In this document: positions 8,590-16,440 of the stretch, one piece after another | Position numbering within the stretch: the first letter of the stretch is position 1 | How the letters are laid out: every line of letters starts with the position of its first letter | Assembly (NCBI RefSeq): GCF_902506105.1 | Contig: NZ_LR733304.1 | Coordinates: forward strand, 62,001 to 126,000 | Reading direction: 5' to 3' | Origin: Aeromicrobium sp. 9AM | Lineage (GTDB): Bacteria; Actinomycetota; Actinomycetes; Propionibacteriales; Nocardioidaceae | DNA: 64,000 bases | Notes under the pieces: generated by a model | The model's input: the letters and a program-made list of their open reading frames with translations, nothing else | Databases searched by the model: none | What the model was told of the DNA's origin: nothing | Program-made: the position numbers and the translations under genes

Positions 8590-9306
8590 GTGTCTGATCC
8601 GTTCGTCTCGGCCGCCCTCCTCGAGGGCATCCCCTCGACGTACGGCGGCACCCGCGACGGCATCGACTCGATGCTCCGCGACCGCGGCCTGCGCCGCAGC
8701 ACCCCCGACGACACGGCCCGCTCTCTCCTGCAGGGTGCCGCCGCGACGGCGTCGCTCGAGGGCAGCGCGTACGACGTCGAGACGCTCGCCTCCGGCGGTG
8801 GCGACGACGTCGCTCGCGGTGCCGTGCGGTTGTCGACCGAGCTGCTGGGCCTGCTGGGCGTGTGGAGCCACTCGCCGGTGCAGGCGCTCGCCCGGATGCA
8901 CAGTCTCGCCGCAGCGGGCTCCGTCGAGGACGCCGACCTCGGACGGCCGGTGAACCCGGCGGGCGTGGCCCGCCTGACCGCTCTGGGCACGATGCTGGGC
9001 GAGCCCACCGAGGCACCCGGCCTCGTCGTGGCGGCGCTCGTGCACGCCGAGATCGTCGCCGCCGGCGCGTTCGCGACCCACAACGGTGTCGTGGGTCGCG
9101 CGGCCGAGCGGCTCGTGCTCGTCGCGAAGGGCGTCGACCCGGCCTCGGTCACCGTGCCGGAGGCCGGCCACGCGGCCGAGCCCGACGGCTACCGCGCCGC
9201 CCTCGCGGCATACGCGGGCGGGGAGCCCACGGGCGTGCATCAGTGGCTGATGTACGCCTCGCAGGCCTTCACCCGAGGCGCCGAGGCGTCGCCCCTCGCG
9301 CGCTGA
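8590..9306 (+). CDS. Degenerate Fic-fold protein (often labelled 'oxidoreductase')
   Basis: 238 residues, rich in alanine and alpha-helical. Two Fic landmarks can be read. Residues 53-58, TASLEG, fit the class II inhibitory motif [S/T]xxxE[G/N]. Residues 159-170, GAFATHNGVVGR, align with the Fic active-site loop HPFx[D/E]GNGRxxR: F, N-G and the last R are kept, but the catalytic His is replaced by Gly and the acidic metal ligand by Thr. AMP transfer therefore looks impossible. Homologues in other actinobacteria, from memory, are annotated 'oxidoreductase' and lie beside the HAD/Ssd/TadA genes, which here begin 15 kb away. Function unknown. GTG 8590 is set by a leaderless promoter. Confidence 0.65.
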   Translation: MSDPFVSAALLEGIPSTYGGTRDGIDSMLRDRGLRRSTPDDTARSLLQGAAATASLEGSAYDVETLASGGGDDVARGAVRLSTELLGLLGVWSHSPVQALARMHSLAAAGSVEDADLGRPVNPAGVARLTALGTMLGEPTEAPGLVVAALVHAEIVAAGAFATHNGVVGRAAERLVLVAKGVDPASVTVPEAGHAAEPDGYRAALAAYAGGEPTGVHQWLMYASQAFTRGAEASPLAR

Positions 9307-9312
9307 AGCCGA

Positions 9313-10278
9313 TCAGGCCCGAGCGCTCAGCTGGTCGTAGATCCAGCCGTACGTCTTCTCCAGCCCGTCACGCAGCGAGATCGACGGCTCCCAGCCGTAG
9401 ATGCTGTGGAACATCGTGTTGTCGGAGTTGCGACCGCGTACGCCCTGAGGTGCCGACAGGTCGTGGTTCTTCTTCACGGAGATGCCGGCGATGTCCTCGA
9501 GGATGCCGATCATCTGGTTGATCGTGACGAGCTCCGACGAGCCGAGGTTGACCGGCTCGACGTTGTCGCCGGCCAGGATCTCCTGCGAGCCACGCACGCA
9601 GTCGTCGATGTACATGAAGCTGCGGCTCTGCTCGCCGTCGCCCCACACGTCGATCGTGTGGTCACCGCTGAGCTTGGCCTGCGCGATCTTGCGCGACAGC
9701 GCGGCGGGCGCCTTCTCACGGCCACCCTCGAACGTGCCCTCGGGGCCGTAGACGTTGTGGTAGCGGGCGACGCGGGTCTCGATGCCGAAGTCCTCGCGGA
9801 AGTGCCGGGCCATGCGCTCGCTGAAGAGCTTCTCCCAGCCGTAGCCGTCCTCGGGGTCGGCGGGGTAGGCGTCGGACTCCTTGAGCGCCGTCACGTTGGG
9901 ATCGGTCTGCTTGTCGCCGGCGTAGACGCAGGCGGAGCTGCTGTAGAAGTAGCGCTGCGTGCCGGCATCGCGGGCCGCCACCAGCACGTTGGTGCTCGTC
10001 AGGACCGACAGCATGCACTCGGCCTTGTTGTTCTCGATGAACCCCATGCCACCCATGTCAGCGGCGAGGTTGTAGATCTCCTCCGTGCCCTCAGCAATCT
10101 TGTGGGCATCGCCCATGTCGGCGCAGTCGGCGACGATGTTCTCCGCGTCGCCGTGCACCTGGTACCACTCGTTCTGGGGCTTGACGTCGACCGCGCGTAC
10201 GGTCTTGCCGGACTTCAACAAATCTGCGACAAGGTGCCCGCCGATGAATCCGCCGGCTCCGGTGATCAGCACGGTCAT
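9313..10278 (-). CDS. GDP-mannose 3,5-epimerase-type SDR
   Basis: 321 residues. The NAD motif 'GAGGFIGG' starts at residue 7. The body matches the plant GDP-mannose 3,5-epimerase family in detail: 'ADMGGMGFIENN', 'SSACVYAG', 'YGWEK', 'RYHNVYGPEGT', 'GGREKAPAA', 'GVRGRNSDN'. Catalytic residues C117, Y146, K150 and K189 correspond to C145, Y174, K178 and K217 of Arabidopsis GME, all with the same offset of 28. That enzyme turns GDP-D-mannose into GDP-L-galactose and GDP-L-gulose by oxidation, double epimerisation and reduction on one active site. Here it would add an L-hexose donor beside GDP-fucose. A generic UDP-sugar epimerase is less likely given the Cys and both Lys. Confidence 0.85.
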   Translation of the reverse strand: MTVLITGAGGFIGGHLVADLLKSGKTVRAVDVKPQNEWYQVHGDAENIVADCADMGDAHKIAEGTEEIYNLAADMGGMGFIENNKAECMLSVLTSTNVLVAARDAGTQRYFYSSSACVYAGDKQTDPNVTALKESDAYPADPEDGYGWEKLFSERMARHFREDFGIETRVARYHNVYGPEGTFEGGREKAPAALSRKIAQAKLSGDHTIDVWGDGEQSRSFMYIDDCVRGSQEILAGDNVEPVNLGSSELVTINQMIGILEDIAGISVKKNHDLSAPQGVRGRNSDNTMFHSIYGWEPSISLRDGLEKTYGWIYDQLSARA

Positions 10279-10471
10279 GAAATCAAATACTCCGTATTCT
10301 CGGGGTGAAGTGAACGACGCTCGAGGGCGCTCGCCGTCAATGGTGCCAGACCGGTTCGCTCCTCAAGTCGAAACCCGTCAGACGACCTGCTCACACCTTG
10401 GCCAACCGGCAGATTTCTCGGCGATGCGGATTGTAGGGTTGCCCTGTGAACGCGAGCTCCGTGATGGCACC

Positions 10472-11215
10472 GTGACCGACCAGACGCTCCGGCAGCGGAC
10501 CCGCGAGAGGGCCAAGCTCGTCGTCCGCCGCACTCTCGGGCGGGCCAACCTCGACATCGGACGAGATCCCTACGTCAACCGCCTGCGCCGGTCGCTCGAC
10601 CACGCGGGCATCGACACGGTCATCGACATCGGTGCCAACGTGGGCCAGTTCGGCCAGATGGTGCGCCACGCCGGGTTCGCCGGCCGCATCGTGTCGGTGG
10701 AGCCCCTCGACTCGGCACACGCCGTGCTGGTCAAGCGCGCGTCGGGCGACCCGCAGTGGTCGACGGTGCACGCCGCGGTCGGCGCCGAGCCGGGCAGCAC
10801 GACGATCAACGTCGCCGGCAACTCCTACTCCTCATCTCTGCTCACGATGACCCAGCGGCATGTGTCCGCGGATCCGAAGTCGGCGACGATCGGCACCCAG
10901 GACGTCCAGGTGACGACGGTGGCCGAGCTGGTCCGCGATCATGCCGTGGCACCGGAGCGCTGCCTGCTCAAGGTCGACACGCAGGGCTACGAACGGCAGG
11001 TCCTCGACGGGGCGGGGGACCTGCTCGACCGGTTCGCCGCCGTGCAGCTCGAGCTGAGCTTCGTCGAGCTCTACGAGGGGCAGCAGCTGTACGACGAGCT
11101 CGTGCAGGACCTCAGCATCCACGGACTCGAGCTCTGGGCGCTCGAGACCGGAATCTCCGACGACACCGGACGGCTGTTGCAGTGCGACGGACTGTTCATG
11201 AGGAAGGCGACATGA
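10472..11215 (+). CDS. FkbM-family SAM methyltransferase
   Basis: About 247 residues. SAM motif I 'VIDIGANVGQFGQMVRHAGFAGRIVSVEP' and the FkbM hallmark 'LLKVDTQGYERQVLDGA' are clear, ending 'DGLFMRK' as in many O-methyltransferases that act on sugar hydroxyls in glycan or macrolide pathways. The start is uncertain: no ATG with a good ribosome-binding site exists, and GTG 10472 is preferred because family similarity begins just after it. The long frame upstream is the shadow of the divergent epimerase. It overlaps the next methyltransferase by four bases, so two methylation steps are co-expressed with the downstream glycosyltransferase. Confidence 0.85.
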   Translation: MTDQTLRQRTRERAKLVVRRTLGRANLDIGRDPYVNRLRRSLDHAGIDTVIDIGANVGQFGQMVRHAGFAGRIVSVEPLDSAHAVLVKRASGDPQWSTVHAAVGAEPGSTTINVAGNSYSSSLLTMTQRHVSADPKSATIGTQDVQVTTVAELVRDHAVAPERCLLKVDTQGYERQVLDGAGDLLDRFAAVQLELSFVELYEGQQLYDELVQDLSIHGLELWALETGISDDTGRLLQCDGLFMRKAT

Positions 11216-11985
11216 CGGACGCAGGATTCACCCCCGACCCCACCCTCCAGCGCCTCTACCCCGAGGCAGCGGTCGGCGGCTACTCGCGGACCGACGGGCA
11301 GATCGAGTTCTACACGCGCATCAACGCCCTGGTGGACGAGAAGAGCCGCGTGCTCGACTTCGGCGCCGGCCGTGGTCAGTGGGCGGTCGACCCCATGCCG
11401 CAGATGTCCGTGCGTCTGCGGATGCTGCGCGGCCGGGTGGGCGAGGTCGTGGGCACGGACGTCGATCCGGCCGTCCTCGACAACCCGGCCCTCGACACCG
11501 CCAAGGTCGTGCCGCTGGGCGATCCGCTGCCGTTCGACGAGGCATCGTTCGACCTGGTGATTGCCGACCACGTCCTCGAGCACGTCGGTGCGGCCGAGCG
11601 CCGGGACGTGGCCGACGACGTCATGCGCGTGCTCAAGCCGGGCGGCTGGTTCGCCGCCCGCACCCCCAACAAGTGGGGCATGATCGGCGTCGCGGCCCGA
11701 GCGGTGCCCAACCGGATGCACGTGCGTACGCTCTCCAAGCTGCAGCCCGACCGCAAGGCCGAGGACGTGTTCCCGACCCGCTACCAGATGAACACCCGGC
11801 GCGACCTGCGCCGGCTGTTCGGCGCCCACAGCGTCTATGTCTACGGGCACACCAGCGAGCCGACCTACTTCGGCCGTTCTCCCCTTGCCTGGCGCATGGC
11901 CGCCCTGCTCGGCCGGCTCACGCCGCCCACATTCGCCCCCACGCTGATGATCTTCGTGCAGAAGGCCGACGGCCCGATCAGGTGA
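11212..11985 (+). CDS. Class I SAM methyltransferase (Methyltransf_11 type)
   Basis: 257 residues with motif I 'VLDFGAGRGQWA', acidic D in 'VVGTDVDP', 'FDLVIADHVLEHV' and 'RVLKPGGWFAARTPNKW'. Such enzymes in polysaccharide loci methylate terminal sugars, sometimes capping chain growth. The ATG overlaps the upstream FkbM stop (ATGA) and its own TGA overlaps the GTG of the downstream glycosyltransferase, giving a three-gene coupled unit. Confidence 0.85.
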   Translation: MTDAGFTPDPTLQRLYPEAAVGGYSRTDGQIEFYTRINALVDEKSRVLDFGAGRGQWAVDPMPQMSVRLRMLRGRVGEVVGTDVDPAVLDNPALDTAKVVPLGDPLPFDEASFDLVIADHVLEHVGAAERRDVADDVMRVLKPGGWFAARTPNKWGMIGVAARAVPNRMHVRTLSKLQPDRKAEDVFPTRYQMNTRRDLRRLFGAHSVYVYGHTSEPTYFGRSPLAWRMAALLGRLTPPTFAPTLMIFVQKADGPIR

Positions 11986-13070
11986 GGATCGTCGTCGACG
12001 CGATGTGCGCCGAGTTCGGCGGCATCCGCACGTACGCCGAGCACCTGCTCGACCAGTGGGGCGAGTTCTTCCCCGACGACGAGCTGCACGTCCTCGTCCC
12101 GGAGGACTCCACGCTCCCGATGCCGGGGCACACCCGCCATGCCGTACGCGTCGGACGGCCGTCCGCCGTCCGCCGTCCGTGGGCGCAGACCCGGCACGTA
12201 CGACGACTGGTGCGGCAGGTGCGGCCCGACGTCGTGCTGGCGACGCTCCCGTCGACGACGCTGCTGCGCCCGGGACCGCCCATGGCGATGGTGCTCTACG
12301 ACCTCCGGCACGAGATGCGACCCGAGCAGTTCACGCGAGCCAAGCGCCTGATGCGCCGGGTGTCATACGGCCGGGGCTACCGCACCGCCGACGGCATGCT
12401 GTCGATCTCGCAGCGCAGCCTCGACGACCTGTACGAGCGTCATCCGCACACACGGGCCATCCCCAGCGCCGTGGCGCACCTCGGCGCCGACCATGTGACG
12501 GCCTGGCCCGCGGCTCGTACGGACGGCCCGGCCATCACGTTCGCGCACCACACCAACAAGAACGTCGACCTGGTCCTCAACGCCTGGCAGAGCCTCGTGG
12601 CCGCGGGTGGCCGGACGCCGCGCCTGCTGATGCTCGGGGTGCCGGGCGCGCAGCGTGAGCGCCTGAAGCAGGCCATCGCGGACCGGGGGCTCACCGACGC
12701 TGTCGAGCTGGCACCCTTCCTGCCCGACGATGAGTTCGTGCGGGTCATGGCGGAGGCCGAGATGATCGTGTTCCCGTCCGACTTCGAGGGATTCGGCCTG
12801 CCGGTCGCCGAGGGCATGCGACTCGGCAAGGCCGTCGTGATCGGTCCGGAGCGGGCCACCATCGAGGTGGCCGGCGGTCACGCCTTCGTCATGAAGGACT
12901 GGACGGCCGATGCCCTGGCGGACGCCGTACGCGCCGCGGAGGCGATGACGGACGAGCAGCGCGCAGCGGCACGCGGCCGCGGCGAGGAGTTCACGTGGGA
13001 GTCGACGATCCGCCGGACTCGCGGGATCCTCGAGGCGCTGGTCGAACGCCAGAACACCGGGTCCAGATGA
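11982..13070 (+). CDS. Glycosyltransferase family 4/1
   Basis: 362 residues, starting with GTG inside the previous stop (GTGA). N-terminus 'IVVDAMCAEFGGIRTYAEHLL' has the glycine-rich acceptor loop. The C-terminal half has 'AHHTNKNVDLVLNAWQSL', 'VFPSDFEGFGLPVAEGMRLGKAVV' (donor-site E-x7-E motif) and the ending 'EEFTWESTIRRTRGIL'. That ending closely resembles the 'AEFTWERMV' tail of the partial glycosyltransferase at the window start, so the two are probably paralogues of the alpha-mannosyl/rhamnosyl-transferase kind. Donor unknown; a GDP-sugar is plausible. Confidence 0.9.
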   Translation: MRIVVDAMCAEFGGIRTYAEHLLDQWGEFFPDDELHVLVPEDSTLPMPGHTRHAVRVGRPSAVRRPWAQTRHVRRLVRQVRPDVVLATLPSTTLLRPGPPMAMVLYDLRHEMRPEQFTRAKRLMRRVSYGRGYRTADGMLSISQRSLDDLYERHPHTRAIPSAVAHLGADHVTAWPAARTDGPAITFAHHTNKNVDLVLNAWQSLVAAGGRTPRLLMLGVPGAQRERLKQAIADRGLTDAVELAPFLPDDEFVRVMAEAEMIVFPSDFEGFGLPVAEGMRLGKAVVIGPERATIEVAGGHAFVMKDWTADALADAVRAAEAMTDEQRAAARGRGEEFTWESTIRRTRGILEALVERQNTGSR

Positions 13071-13131
13071 GTACACTGAGGCGCCACGCCTCGATGCCTT
13101 CCGTCAGTCACCAGTCAGGAGAATGCGGACG

Positions 13132-13971
13132 ATGACCGCTACCGTCCCCCTCAGCTTCCTTGTCCCGTCCTACAACGCCGGCCCCTACCTCGCGCTGACG
13201 ATCGAGTCGATCGAGGACCAGCTGGTCGACGGCGACGAGGTCATCATCCAGGACGGCGGCTCCAACGACGGATCCGTCGACGCCGTGGTGGCCCGCTGGG
13301 GCGACCAGCCGTGGTTCCAGTCGGTGAGCGAGCGCGACAAGGGCCAGGCCGACGCGCTGCAGAAGGCGCTCGACAAGGCCACCAACGACTACATCGTGTG
13401 GCTCAACGCCGACGACATCATCTACCCCGGCGCGCTCGACTCGGTGCGGACCGCGCTCGTCGACAAGCCCGATCTCGTCGCCGGCCGCAGCACGATCTTC
13501 AAGAACGACGGCCGGGTCGTGCGCACGTACACGCCGGGCGAGTTCTCGCGCAAGGCGTTCATCGGCCTGGGCTCCAACATGTTCACGGGCTCGTTCGCCT
13601 ACCGCACCTCGCTGGTCCGCGAGGTCGGCGGCTTCAACGCTGACTACCAGTACTGCATGGACATGGACCTGTTCGCGCGGCTGGCGGAGACCGAGCCCTC
13701 CATCGTCTACATCCCCGAGGTGTTCGGCGGCCTGCGCTGGCACGACGACAGCAAGGGCGCCAACACGACGTGGCCGATCATTCGCGAGGCGACGGAGATC
13801 AGGCTCGCGCACTCCCGGTCGCTGCGCGAGCGCTTCATCGCGGTCAGGGCCTCGACGCTCTACCTGATCGGCATCCTGACGCAGCCGATCCGGCACGCCA
13901 AGCTCTACAGCACCGTGCGCAACAAGCTGCGCCGGTCGACCAGGTCGCAACCGCATGCAACGACGCCGTGA
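13132..13971 (+). CDS. Glycosyltransferase family 2
   Basis: 279 residues, GT-A fold: 'SFLVPSYNAGPYLALTIESIEDQ', 'VIIQDGGSNDGSVDAV' and the metal-binding region 'YIVWLNADDII' (DxD equivalent ADD). 'FNADYQYCMDMDLFARLA' supplies the ED-like catalytic base segment. Close to WcaA/WfgS-type transferases. AGGAG ends one base before an ATG at 13123 but ten before the in-frame ATG at 13132, so the second is preferred. A TACACT -10-like hexamer occurs at 13074-13079, suggesting an internal promoter. Confidence 0.9.
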   Translation: MTATVPLSFLVPSYNAGPYLALTIESIEDQLVDGDEVIIQDGGSNDGSVDAVVARWGDQPWFQSVSERDKGQADALQKALDKATNDYIVWLNADDIIYPGALDSVRTALVDKPDLVAGRSTIFKNDGRVVRTYTPGEFSRKAFIGLGSNMFTGSFAYRTSLVREVGGFNADYQYCMDMDLFARLAETEPSIVYIPEVFGGLRWHDDSKGANTTWPIIREATEIRLAHSRSLRERFIAVRASTLYLIGILTQPIRHAKLYSTVRNKLRRSTRSQPHATTP

Positions 13972-13972
13972 C

Positions 13973-15475
13973 ATGACCCCTCGCATCACCCCCGCCACGA
14001 AGGCGGCCACCGTCTCCTTCGTGATGGTGGTGCTCGGGATGTTGCTGATCCTCTGGTCGGTGCTGCAGACCGCGCAGATCTGGTTCGTCCTCTCGGCGCT
14101 CATCGCAGTCGGGTGCCTCGTCGTGATCTCCGGCGTACGCATGGCCGTCCTCGGCGTCGTGCTGATCGGGCTCTACTGCTTCACCGCCTCCTGGGACGAC
14201 GTCGGCATCGGACCAGTCGGTGTGCGTCAACTCTTCCTGATCTTCGGTGGGATGCTGCTGGCTCCCACGCTGGATCCGCGCCGGCTCCCGCCGGTCCCGT
14301 GGTGGCTGCACGCGTACGGCGTGAGCGCCGTCGTCGCGTCCTGCTTCCTGCTGGTGTTCCCCATCTCCGAGGCCTACTACAACGAGCGATACGCCACCTC
14401 CGCAGTCGGGACCGCGCTGGGGGAGAGGCCGGGGCAGCTGTCGTCGTTGGCCTCCCTGCTGTTCAACAACTACGCCATACCCGGCGTCATCGTGCTGGCG
14501 TGCATGCTCATGCCCCGAGCCTTGCGGTGGCTCATCGCCGCCTACGTCGCGGGCGCCGCGCTGTGCTGCATGGCCGCGATCGCCGGCTACTACGGTCAGC
14601 CGATCCTGTTGAACCTCTTCGGTGCGGTGCCCTACCCGTCGGGCGTGCGCGCCTCAGGGTTCACGAGCCATCCCCTTCGTCTGGGGACGACGGGAGTCAT
14701 GGGTATGGGGTTGGCCTGCTGGCTCGCTCTGCAGCCCCGCCTGATCTTCAAGCTGGTCGGCTGGGGCGGCGTGCCGCTCCTTCTCGGCGGCCTCTACGTC
14801 TCGGGGTCGCGCGGACCCATCGTCGCGGCGGTGATCGTGCTGGTGCTGTGCATGTTCCTGCTCCCCACCGTGCGCCGCCGCGTCCATGAAGTGGTCGCCG
14901 CCGTCGGTGTGGCCGTCCTCGCCGTGCTGCTGGCCGTCCCGTCCCTCGCCGAGGAGGTGCTGCAGCAGACTCGCCTCACGAGCAACAGCACCACGACCGT
15001 CAGCGACGACGGCCGTCGAGAGGTCCTGGCCCAAGGGCTGCACGACTTCCACAACTCGCCGTTCTTCGGGATCGGGGTCCAGTTCATCGCCGAGGCGCAC
15101 ACCCTCTATGTCGGTGTGCTCGCGGGCGGCGGCATCATCCTGGGTCTGGGCTTCGTGCTCTTCAACGTCGGCAGCATCAGGGCGGCCGTCCAGTCGCTGA
15201 AGCTCGACCGTGCCCTGGCCGGTGCGCTGATCGCGACGCTCATCGGGACGCTGTGGTACTGGACGGTGGCCGACCTGATCCAGACCAAGACCGTGGCGAC
15301 CGTCTTCGGCTTCGTGCTCGCGCTGTGGTGGATGAGCAACGACGAGGACGCCTCCGTGGAGTGGCGCCGGGACCTGATCGAGGACGAGCCGGCTTTGGCC
15401 GAGGCCGATGGCGTCCTGCCGCCCGCCGATTGGCAGGCGCGCCCTAGGACCTCAGCGCTGTGGCGGCGGCCATGA
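13973..15475 (+). CDS. O-antigen polymerase/ligase-like membrane protein (Wzy_C)
   Basis: About 500 residues with around ten to twelve hydrophobic helices and one large loop, with the Wzy/WaaL feature 'YVSGSRGPIVAAVIVLVLCMFL' (SRG before a helix) and a following 'HDFHNSPFFGIGVQF...AHTLYVGVLAGGG' (H and the G-x-G helix). It most likely polymerises lipid-linked repeat units on the outer face of the membrane. It starts one base after the previous stop; an in-frame ATG at 13955 is an alternative. Its 3' end overlaps the convergent SGNH gene by 32 bases. Confidence 0.82.
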   Translation: MTPRITPATKAATVSFVMVVLGMLLILWSVLQTAQIWFVLSALIAVGCLVVISGVRMAVLGVVLIGLYCFTASWDDVGIGPVGVRQLFLIFGGMLLAPTLDPRRLPPVPWWLHAYGVSAVVASCFLLVFPISEAYYNERYATSAVGTALGERPGQLSSLASLLFNNYAIPGVIVLACMLMPRALRWLIAAYVAGAALCCMAAIAGYYGQPILLNLFGAVPYPSGVRASGFTSHPLRLGTTGVMGMGLACWLALQPRLIFKLVGWGGVPLLLGGLYVSGSRGPIVAAVIVLVLCMFLLPTVRRRVHEVVAAVGVAVLAVLLAVPSLAEEVLQQTRLTSNSTTTVSDDGRREVLAQGLHDFHNSPFFGIGVQFIAEAHTLYVGVLAGGGIILGLGFVLFNVGSIRAAVQSLKLDRALAGALIATLIGTLWYWTVADLIQTKTVATVFGFVLALWWMSNDEDASVEWRRDLIEDEPALAEADGVLPPADWQARPRTSALWRRP

Positions 15476-16421
15476 CAGCGTCGACGACGCTCGACCGGCC
15501 GACCTCGTTGAGGTGCTCGGTGCCGTCGCGCCAGTCGACGAAGTGCGAGGTCGGCGACTCGAGCCCGATGCGCACGACGGGCACCTCTCCGTAGCCGTCC
15601 ACGAAGGCGGCTTCGAGCACCTCGAAGTTGCGCTCGGCCAGGTCGCGGAACGCCTCGCCGTGGAGCTCGACGCCCTTCTCGACCGGCAGCGGTGACTGGT
15701 AGACGATGACCTGGGCACCGAGACCGCGGAGCCGCTGACCGAGGCTGCGCAGCGCATCGACCGGAGCGCTGCCGGCGTCGAGCGTTCCGCCGTAGTGATA
15801 GGCGTACAGCAGCTTGGCGGCGTCGAGCTCGCTCAGGCCGCCACCCTTCAGCTGGCGGATGTAGTCGCCGATCCGCAGGTCGCCGGCCCACGTCGTGAAG
15901 CTCAGCCCATGGAACCGGTCGAAGTCGGCCTGCGTGGGCGCAGGAAAGCCGGTGCGGATCTTGCCGAGCGGCGTCGAGCCGTCGACCGTCGACAGGAACC
16001 GGGTCGCCCGGCGGTGGCCGTAGACCGGGTGCTCGACCCAGGGGAACGAGCTCAGGCGTGGCATCAGGGGGATGATGACCAGCGGCGGCGACGGATGGCC
16101 TTCGAGCTGGCGCGCATATGCGTCGAAGAGGAGTGGCTTGAAGCCGGCGCCGAAGACGGCGTGGCTGGGGACGTCCTCGCCGAACGCGTCACGCACCATC
16201 GTGTGCAGTGGCCGCGGGTCGGCGTCGTAGGGGGCGGTGAACGCGGCGACCGAGTCGCCGAACAGCAGGACGTCGAGCGGGCCGTTGCGGATCAGGCGCG
16301 CCAGGTTGCGGCCCTCCCGGACCTCGCGGTTGTCGACCCGCGCTCGCGCGCGGCGCAGTGCCGCGGCCGGCCGGCTGTAGGCGAACCGCACCCTGAGCGA
16401 CTGTCTCTCCTCCGGTGGCAT
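15444..16421 (-). CDS. SGNH-fold protein, copy 1 (putative glycan acyl-modifying enzyme)
   Basis: 325 residues without a signal peptide. Block I Ser is in 'LLFGDSVAAF' (GDS 55-57). The C-terminus has 'SHFVDWRDGTEHLNEVGR', resembling the Asp/His block V. Between them are 'PLVIIPLMPR' and 'QVIVYQSPLPVEKGVELHGEAFRDLAERNFEVLEAAFVDGYG', shared almost word for word with the next gene, so the two arose by tandem duplication. SGNH members hydrolyse or transfer acyl esters on sugars and lipids. The start has AGGAG about five bases upstream. I do not recognise a named family; substrate unknown. Confidence 0.65.
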   Translation of the reverse strand: MPPEERQSLRVRFAYSRPAAALRRARARVDNREVREGRNLARLIRNGPLDVLLFGDSVAAFTAPYDADPRPLHTMVRDAFGEDVPSHAVFGAGFKPLLFDAYARQLEGHPSPPLVIIPLMPRLSSFPWVEHPVYGHRRATRFLSTVDGSTPLGKIRTGFPAPTQADFDRFHGLSFTTWAGDLRIGDYIRQLKGGGLSELDAAKLLYAYHYGGTLDAGSAPVDALRSLGQRLRGLGAQVIVYQSPLPVEKGVELHGEAFRDLAERNFEVLEAAFVDGYGEVPVVRIGLESPTSHFVDWRDGTEHLNEVGRSSVVDAVMAAATALRS

Positions 16422-16440
16422 CGGCGCTCCTGGTCCCGGG

